From: Zygophlyctis sp. KS116
Taxonomy: Eukaryota; Chytridiomycota
Direction of reading: 5' to 3'
DNA: 63,834 nucleotides
Assembly (NCBI GenBank): GCA_054661495.1
Contig: BAAFSQ010000026.1
Location: 1 to 63,834 of the forward strand
Shown here: positions 58,181 through 63,834 of the stretch, in pieces
How the letters are laid out: the number at the start of each line of letters is the position of its first letter
How positions within the stretch are numbered: the stretch's first letter is position 1
The notes under the pieces: model-generated
Database searches by the model: none
Told to the model about the DNA's origin: nothing
Seen by the model: the letters and a program-made list of their open reading frames with translations, nothing else
Made by a program: the position numbers and the translations under genes

Positions 58181-60284
58181 TCAAAATGTTTGGAAAGGCC
58201 GGTTAAGTAGCTCTCTTGCTTCAAATATTGTTCGGGAAAATGAAGAATAAAAGTTTCCAATGAAAATATCACTATTAGTGTCGAGTTCCCTGTCCATGAG
58301 TGCCATGTCTATTGGATCAAACTTATGCCTTTTGATCTCCTTCATATCATAAATATCTTCAAAAAAGAGAATATTGAATTCTTTCTGTAGATCATTTAGT
58401 TCAGATCGATTTTGTAATAGATTTGTCGAAATATATACATATTGGCCTTCTTCATCCCATGCGCTTTTATAAATAGTATCTAAGGATTTTTCATGAATGG
58501 GCTCAAGTGCAGCCCGAATTTTTTGTTTAATGTCAGATAAAGAAGGATAACAATGGGCTTGAAGAATTGTATCCGGGATCGCCTTGCATTTGTTCCAGTA
58601 ATCACCTCTCCTTATGTGAACAGATACAATCTGTCTATTGCCTATTCTATCTCTAATGGATTTCTTGCAGAAAGACACAATTCGGCCATGGATAATGATA
58701 CCTTTTGTGATTTGCTTGTACAATTCATTATCCATATATGTTAGATACTTTTGGAGAGGATAATCTTGCGTCTTTCCGAATCCGAATGCCCAAAAAAGGG
58801 ATCCAAAGCTCAAGACCTTCGATTTGTCTCCATCAAACATTTCAAGTATAGCTTCTTCACTTAATTGAGACATTTTAGAATGATTCTTGATTGATGTAAA
58901 GTGCAATCCAAGAATTTTTTTGTAGTAGTCTGTTATTTGTTGGTAAGATGTAGCTTTTGCAACCGGATTAAAATGAACATCATTAATACGTTTTCCATGA
59001 AGCTTTTTAAAATTCGAGAAAGATATTACTCTGCATGGTAAATCAACCAAATTGAAATAGGTTTCCATTGGCGCCCAAGAGTAATCTTTATGATCAAAGG
59101 AAAAATTCCACTCTTTTTTAGTTCTATATCCCAAATAAGGCAGAACCAAGATCCTATCTAAAACTTTGGAAATAGCACAAGCAGCTTTAAACCCAATAAT
59201 CTGATTATTAAGCTGCTCCCATGGCATAAACATCAAGAACTTATTTTCAGATTTAGTTTTGATAAGTTCTAAAATAGATGCGACAGCTTCAAATGATTTT
59301 GGTGAATATGAGCCAACTGTTTGAGAAAAAACTTTGATATTCCAAAAAGAATCCATTTGTTCCATCCATTTTTCATCTGTATCTAACCCAATAATCATTA
59401 TTTTCGATTTAAATACAAAAGCAGTACCGATATCTAAAGAATTTTGTGTAACCAGAATATCACATATTGAAAAAAGATGAGCTTGTTCCTGAAATCCCAT
59501 ATCGCTTGAAATCTGGGTCACATCCTTTAAATATTTTTTGAGTCGTGTCTTCAACTTTTGAGAAGTTGTAAATGTACAAATAGTCCGTTTTACAGCTGGT
59601 CTTTGCAATCGTTCAGAATTTACAGAGTCAAAATACCTTTTAAATTTTCTAATCAGTATTATATGATCGAGAACGTTCTTTTGAATTTTCTTTTTAAGAA
59701 TTAAAGCATGATCATATTTGATATATACTGATGGATGATTGATCTTAAAGTCTACAATAGGCTTATAAATGATTTCTGCAAAATCCTTTACATCATTTGA
59801 AGCGATGAATGAAACGGGATTAGATCCTAATTCCCGCATCATATAATCTTGCTTTGCTTGCCACAACATTGCAGCACTAATGATTACTGATATTCTATTT
59901 TCCAAATACCCAGTAAAGAATGTACTATCATGAATTTGTACTATATTATCAGAAAAATTTGGTTCAGTATAGTGAAAATGTATGAGCTTTTCTCCTTTCC
60001 TGGTATGAAATTCCAAGAATCTATCCTCTTTAGAGTGTTTATCGGACATCAAATGAAAATCACTATTATTTACAATTATCAATCCATCCACTAAAGAATA
60101 GTCTTTTGAATGATTATTAACGCTTCCTATTTATTAGATACTACTGAATAAGAAATTTACCGGAGAATGTCCGAACTTTTGTTTTATATGATTTCGTTGT
60201 TGAGGGTGAAAATAAAAAAATTGCCAAGGCAGTAATAATAGCATAAGCTATCCTTTTAGGCCTCTTTACCGATAGAAATCTCAT
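58181..60284 (-). CDS. Golgi type II double glycosyltransferase (GT61-like + O-fucosyltransferase-like)
   Basis: Exons 60161-60284 and 58181-60126 (34-nt intron) give 689 residues. The short first exon supplies a signal anchor (AYAIITALAIFLFS) after basic residues, typical of Golgi enzymes. The N-terminal half has GFQEQAHLFSICDILVTQNS, which resembles GT61 enzymes, but the usual HGA is QNS. The C-terminal half has PWEQLNNQIIGFKAACAISK, DRILVLPYLGYR, VSVHIRRGDYW and SSFSRTIFEAREL, the GDP-fucose O-fucosyltransferase pattern with its R-x-x-R/H-x-R core. Its probable donor is GDP-fucose and its acceptor is unknown. An AATTTGCGCG site lies 65 bp upstream. Confidence 0.85.
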
Positions 60285-60348
60285 TATTAAGTATATGCCA
60301 AGGAACTTGTCGATTTAGTCGCTCCGTCGCCAAACCGTCACGTTCAAA

Positions 60349-60360
60349 TCGCGCAAATTT
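60349..60360 (-). promoter_or_regulatory. AAATTTGCGCGA site upstream of the glycosyltransferase
   Basis: It shares the ten bases AATTTGCGCG with the site upstream of RIM15, in the same orientation relative to the gene. Confidence 0.4.
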
Positions 60361-60528
60361 GTGATTGCTAGTTCCTTGCTAATTGACTGCTAATTGATTG
60401 TGTGATCATGATTGAATTTCCAATGATCATGTTTAAGATTGTGGCAGTTAATTCATTATTTCAACAATTGGAAAACTTATTAGATTGCAATCAGTAGCTG
60501 CTTAGGGAGAAAGTTATCCCATTCAAAG

Positions 60529-60566
60529 GTTTTGCGTTTTCGCGTTTAAGTCGCGTGAATTTTGCG
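60529..60566 (+). promoter_or_regulatory. CG-rich promoter element upstream of RVS161
   Basis: GTTTTGCGTTTTCGCGTT at 60529-60546 is identical to the element in front of ACSL. It is followed by AAGTCGCGTG and TTTTGCG up to six bases before the ATG. Together they form a cluster of E2F/MBF-like cores in an otherwise AT-rich promoter. Confidence 0.55.
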
Positions 60567-60571
60567 TTGAA

Positions 60572-61379
60572 ATGAGTTGGAATGGTTTCGTAAAGGCTGT
60601 AAATAGAGCCACTACCACTGTTATGCAGTCAACCGGGGCTATTGAAAAGACGATTGACAAGGATTTTGAAGATGAGGAAAGACGATTTAAGAATTTTGAG
60701 ATAAAAGTTGAAGCTTTACATCGGGAATCCAAGGGATTTTTAGACTCTGTGCGGGCAATGACTCTGGCTCAAGCAAGAATAGCAGAAACTGTTGATCAAT
60801 TTTATGATGAAACTGCATCATTGGCAAACGCCGGAAGAAAGTATAAAGAGACTGTCTGTCTAATGGATTCAAATGCTAGGACTCAGCTCGACAATAATTA
60901 TAGAACTGCAATCATTGATCCTTTGGGAAAACTGATTTCAATTTTTCCAGATTTTAATGATGCTATAAAAAAAAGACAAAAGAAATTACTGGATTATGAT
61001 AGATTAAGAGCAAATGTTCGAAAATTAGTAGATAAACCATCTGATGATCCTCAAAAACTACCAAGAGTATGTTAAAAATACCTTTAAAATCAATTAGGCT
61101 GAACAAGAAGCAAATCAAGCTAGAGATTTATATGAATCTGTAAATCGACAATTAATTACTGAAATTCCTAAAATGATTGATATGCGAGTCGCATATCTTC
61201 ATCCATCTTTTGAAGCACTAGTTAAATCACAATTACAATTTAATGAAGATGCGTTTTATTCGTTAAATTCAATTTCTAAATCATTTTCTGAAGCACAGAC
61301 AGGATCTCTTGAAGGTAGAGTAGAAAATGCATTACAAAGAATGAAGGAATTAACAATTTGTAGATCTCTGCAGTCTTAA
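60572..61379 (+). CDS. RVS161: BAR-domain protein RVS161 (amphiphysin/BIN3 family)
   Basis: Exons 60572-61066 and 61098-61379 (31-nt intron) give 258 residues, against 265 in yeast. The protein is a single N-BAR domain: MSWNGFVKAVNRATTTVMQS forms the amphipathic start, followed by KRQKKLLDYDRLR and EANQARDLYESVNRQLITEI and PKMIDMRVAYLHPSFEALV. It bends membrane at endocytic sites, normally as a heterodimer with RVS167. No SH3 domain is present, as in RVS161 and BIN3. Confidence 0.97.
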
Positions 61380-61393
61380 TAAATTTATTTTAA

Positions 61394-61909
61394 ATGAATC
61401 CATTGATCCGATCATCCTTCACATCTGGAATTTTATATAGTATTGGGGATGTAGCATCGCAGTGTCTATCTAATTCAGAATTTGACATTGCTAGAGTTGC
61501 AAGATTTGGTAAGTTGATTTAGACTCATTATAGCATTAACAGGATCAATTTTACATGGTAATATCAATCGCTAATTGTAGGACCTTATTTCCTCTATGGT
61601 TTTAGATTTTTAGATTCTAAATTTCCTGGAAATTCCCTTAAAATCTCAATAACTAAAGCTTTAGCCGGACAAGTGTTTTTATTTCCTCCGTTTGTTACAT
61701 TATTTCTAACTTTTACTGCTCTTCTTCAGGGGGAGTCGCCACTTAAACATTACAAAGAGTCATGGATCAAATTAAATACCAGTGGACTTTTAATCTGGCC
61801 AATCGCCAATGTTGTAAATTTCAGGTATGTTCCTGCTCAATATCGTGTACTTTATGTCAACATGATCGGACTCGGATGGAATACATATCTAAGTACAGTA
61901 GCTCATTAG
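61394..61909 (+). CDS. SYM1: Mpv17/PMP22-family membrane protein
   Basis: Three exons (61394-61508, 61534-61557, 61581-61909; introns 25 and 23 nt) give 155 residues. The middle exon is 24 nt. Blocks: SGILYSIGDVASQCL, DIARVARFALTGSILHGPYF (assembled over both introns), HYKESWIKLNTSGLLIWPIA, NVVNFRYVPAQYRVLYVN and GWNTYLS, all standard for Mpv17/Sym1 proteins. They are four-helix channels of the mitochondrial inner membrane or peroxisome. It starts 14 bp after the RVS161 stop. The N-terminus is about 20 residues shorter than usual. Confidence 0.94.
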
Positions 61910-62190
61910 TCTGGGATCATTATTAATAAATTGGATTCCATTATCTAGATCAAGTTAAATTTCTGGAACCAGTCTTTCATGGCTTTATCAGCTCATGATT
62001 CAGGCCGATAAAGCGTCGGTAGGAAAGGATGAAAGAAAAGGCTCAAATGAGATTGAGTGCGTTCCAGTATCTCTGGCTTGAAAGACTCATTGTTTAAAGG
62101 AGAAATTGCGGCAATCTAAAAATATGATTTAAAACATAAAAATATTGTTGTAATCAATCTAAAAATCCTGTAAAATCAATGGATGCAAGT

Positions 62191-62976
62191 TTAATACAAA
62201 CACTGATAACCTCCCAACCTAGCGTTAATAGCATCCTGTGAGCATTGGGAGAATTTAAGAGCGTTTGGATTTACCTCAGGAGGTCCTCCTCCGCCCATAA
62301 CATATCCTTTACAAGAGGGTGTTTCATCATGGAGTGCACCAAGCATGTGGCCAATCTCGTGAGTTAAAACTCTATTTCTACTTGTTTTACCATCTATTTT
62401 TACAAGTACGACACGTCCTTTGCAAGCTGCTCCTACAGGTGAAGTACCAACCGCACCATTTCCCAATGGTCTAGTTGTCAGACCAAGTACTAAACAAAGG
62501 TTTGAATATTTGTCATTGTTTTTTGTTATGTCAGTGAAATAACTACGAACCTCATCCTGCGCCCCAGTATTTCGAGTTGATAATCCGTTTTTAATTTCGA
62601 TAGATTCAATACTGAGAGAAATTCCAAAGAAAGCATCAATGTTAAGAGATGCTTCACTAACCATATCTCTAATAAACTGCTCTGGATCATTTGGTTGGGA
62701 CTGTGAAAAGCTATGATCGGCAATGACTGCGATTTTACAAACTCCGGTAGCAGCTTGGGTTCCATTATTTCCGACAGGTTTTGTTACATTGTGTCCGATG
62801 TGACACTTTGTATTTCGTTTCGGATCTCTATTGATCACCGATGAATATGCCCCAGTGATGGGCCCATCCGAGGATAGATTGTTGTTAACAGGAACACTGC
62901 CAGTTGTGGGAGCTGATTGTACAAACGTTTGAAGCAAAGTTATGATAATAAATTGTAATCCAATTGAAAGTTTCAT
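62191..62976 (-). CDS. secreted M12-type zinc metalloprotease
   Basis: A single-exon gene of 261 residues with a signal peptide (MKLSIGLQFIIITLLQTFVQ). The catalytic site is HEIGHMLGALHDE (206-218), the HExxHxxGxxHD motif of adamalysin/reprolysin-type metzincins, followed by a Met-turn candidate in GYVMGGGG. Six or more Cys flank the core (CLVLGL, CKGRVV, SCKGYVM, FSQCSQ, YQCLY). It lacks disintegrin, transmembrane or thrombospondin modules, so it is a minimal secreted form. Its N-terminal linker (SSDGPITGAYSSVIN), last residues (LGGYQCLY) and 3' flank are duplicated in the gene beyond it. Confidence 0.9.
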   Translation of the reverse strand: MKLSIGLQFIIITLLQTFVQSAPTTGSVPVNNNLSSDGPITGAYSSVINRDPKRNTKCHIGHNVTKPVGNNGTQAATGVCKIAVIADHSFSQSQPNDPEQFIRDMVSEASLNIDAFFGISLSIESIEIKNGLSTRNTGAQDEVRSYFTDITKNNDKYSNLCLVLGLTTRPLGNGAVGTSPVGAACKGRVVLVKIDGKTSRNRVLTHEIGHMLGALHDETPSCKGYVMGGGGPPEVNPNALKFSQCSQDAINARLGGYQCLY

Positions 62977-63386
62977 TGATTTTTTTTAAAGGTATTGCGG
63001 CATACGGCAATGACGGTCTTTTGCGGCAGCTTGATAAACAGATTGAAAGTGTTTAGCATTGTTGTTGGTAAGATAGATTAAACCGTATATTTATTGCGCT
63101 ATTTTCCAATGTAATGCACATGCTTACCAAAGCCATTCAATGCAAAGATTATAGAGTTGGAAAATGAAAAGTTTATTTGAAACAGGTTCCAGAACTTACA
63201 TCTGGCTAGAAAGACTTATTGACATTCTAGTGTTTAAACTCTGTAATTTTGTTCTGTTTAAATGAGGAACCTTGGCAATCTCAGAAATGATTAGTAGACA
63301 TAATAAAAAATATTCTTCAAAACAATTTAAAAATTCTGCAGAAGCACTCGATGTGACTTTAATACAAACACTGATAAACTCCCAGC
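62977..63386. other. 410-bp intergenic stretch between two duplicated genes
   Basis: The part nearest 62977 is the promoter of the metalloprotease gene. The part from about 63170 to 63386 resembles the 3' flank of the metalloprotease gene (61980-62225): both have CTGGCT-GAAAGACT, a GTTTAAA stretch, GGCAATCT-AAA and AATACAAACACTGATAA-CTCCCA. No further gene is seen. Confidence 0.6.
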
Positions 63387-63834
63387 TTAGCAGGTAGTAA
63401 CATTTGTTTTGCCATCCTTGGCTGCATCATCTTTTTTGTCTTTTTTGCCATCTTTGGATGCATCATTTCCCGGACAATCTGTATCTCCACCTTTGCCTTT
63501 TTCGTCTTTGGTGGAGTTTTTCTTTTCCGAATTGTGCTTTTCGTTTTTTTTCTTATCGACGTTCCCAGCATCTTGTTTCTGTTCTGTGTTGATCACCGAT
63601 GAATTTGCCCCAGTGCAGGGATTTTTCCCTTCCGAGGATAGTGTGCTGTTGGTAGTAACATTTGTTTTGCCATCCTTGGCTGCATCATCTTTTTTGTCTT
63701 TTTTGCCATCTTTGGATGCATCATTTCCCGGACAATCTGTATCTCCACCTTTGCCTTTTTCGTCTTTGGTGGAGTTTTTCTTTTCCGAATTGTGCTTTTC
63801 GTTTTTTTTCTTATCGACGTTCCCAGCATCTTGT
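63387..63834 (-). CDS. lysine-rich tandem-repeat secreted-protein paralogue, 5' end outside window
   Basis: The frame is open from the right edge to a stop at 63387 (149 codons). It has an 86-residue repeat (258-bp period; for example 63393-63400 equals 63651-63658) rich in Lys, Asp and Asn (SEKKNSTKDEKGKGGDTDC; GKKDKKDDAAKDGKTNVTT). The linker SSEGKNPCTGANSSVIN matches the metalloprotease N-terminus. Just past the stop, in another frame, AKLGVYQCLY matches the metalloprotease C-terminus. So it looks like a metalloprotease paralogue in which the catalytic domain is absent and a repeat has expanded. Confidence 0.7.
   Translation of the reverse strand, partial: QDAGNVDKKKNEKHNSEKKNSTKDEKGKGGDTDCPGNDASKDGKKDKKDDAAKDGKTNVTTNSTLSSEGKNPCTGANSSVINTEQKQDAGNVDKKKNEKHNSEKKNSTKDEKGKGGDTDCPGNDASKDGKKDKKDDAAKDGKTNVTTC

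Noticed and set aside
63387-63834. Reading the lysine-rich repeat as a nucleolar or histone-like gene
   Set aside because: Its linker matches the secreted metalloprotease N-terminus and it contains spaced Cys, so a secreted paralogue is more likely.

Overview
The window is AT-rich, very gene-dense nuclear DNA from a eukaryote with the standard genetic code. Roughly 40 protein genes fill about 64 kb. I reconstructed about 92 spliceosomal introns by requiring that reading frames close on conserved motifs. Almost all are only 23 to 34 nt, with GTAA/GTAT/GTGA donors and TAG/AAG/CAG acceptors. The gene set points to a fungus or close relative (RIM15-type kinase with PAS and receiver domains, ATG15, RVS161, PEX22, forkhead factor, ABCG half-transporter). 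A sperm-tail PG-repeat protein and a CC1-box dynein adaptor suggest a flagellated (zoosporic) stage. Secreted Cys-rich proteins, a secreted M12-type metalloprotease, a PL14-like polysaccharide lyase and a PLB1-like lipase would suit a parasite such as a Rozella-like or aphelid lineage. That placement is inference. I see no virus-like element, LTR element, tRNA, rRNA or CRISPR array.

Layout. 1-0.5 kb: Cys-rich secreted repeat gene at the left edge. 0.75-8 kb: PRP8. 8-14.8 kb: coiled-coil gene overlapping a nucleotidyltransferase, COX5B, membrane proteins, oligopeptidase B. 14.8-25.6 kb: cactin, forkhead factor, TSR1, p24, muskelin, M17 aminopeptidase, SF3A2. 25.7-35.8 kb: RIM15 kinase, PSAT, ABCG transporter, TFIIF-alpha. 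36-43.2 kb: PG-repeat protein, a small secreted protein, a Cdc25/rhodanese phosphatase-like gene, a kinase, RanBP1, PEX22, a PASK/PIM-like kinase. 43.3-51 kb: MTAP, an unrecognised gene with an apparent frame break, HtrA, PL14-like lyase, thymidylate synthase, acyl-CoA synthetase. 51-62 kb: ATG15, an SDR, CC1-box adaptor, PLB1-like lipase, RRM protein, SET methyltransferase, a double glycosyltransferase, RVS161, MPV17. 62-63.8 kb: metalloprotease and a lysine-rich repeat paralogue running off the right edge.

Several genes belong together functionally. PRP8, SF3A2 and cactin serve the spliceosome that must remove these tiny introns. p24, RVS161, ATG15 and the glycosyltransferase are secretory or membrane-traffic genes. 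RIM15, the forkhead factor, the PASK-like kinase and RanBP1 are signalling genes. Spacing is extreme: one convergent pair overlaps by 7 bp, and several head-to-tail pairs are 2 to 14 bp apart.

The most unusual signals are a predicted 2-nt microexon in the acyl-CoA synthetase gene, an 11-nt microexon in the PG-repeat gene, an identical 18-bp CG-rich promoter element in front of the acyl-CoA synthetase and RVS161 genes (with related TTTGCGCG sites elsewhere), and tandem, rapidly changing secreted-protein genes at both window edges.
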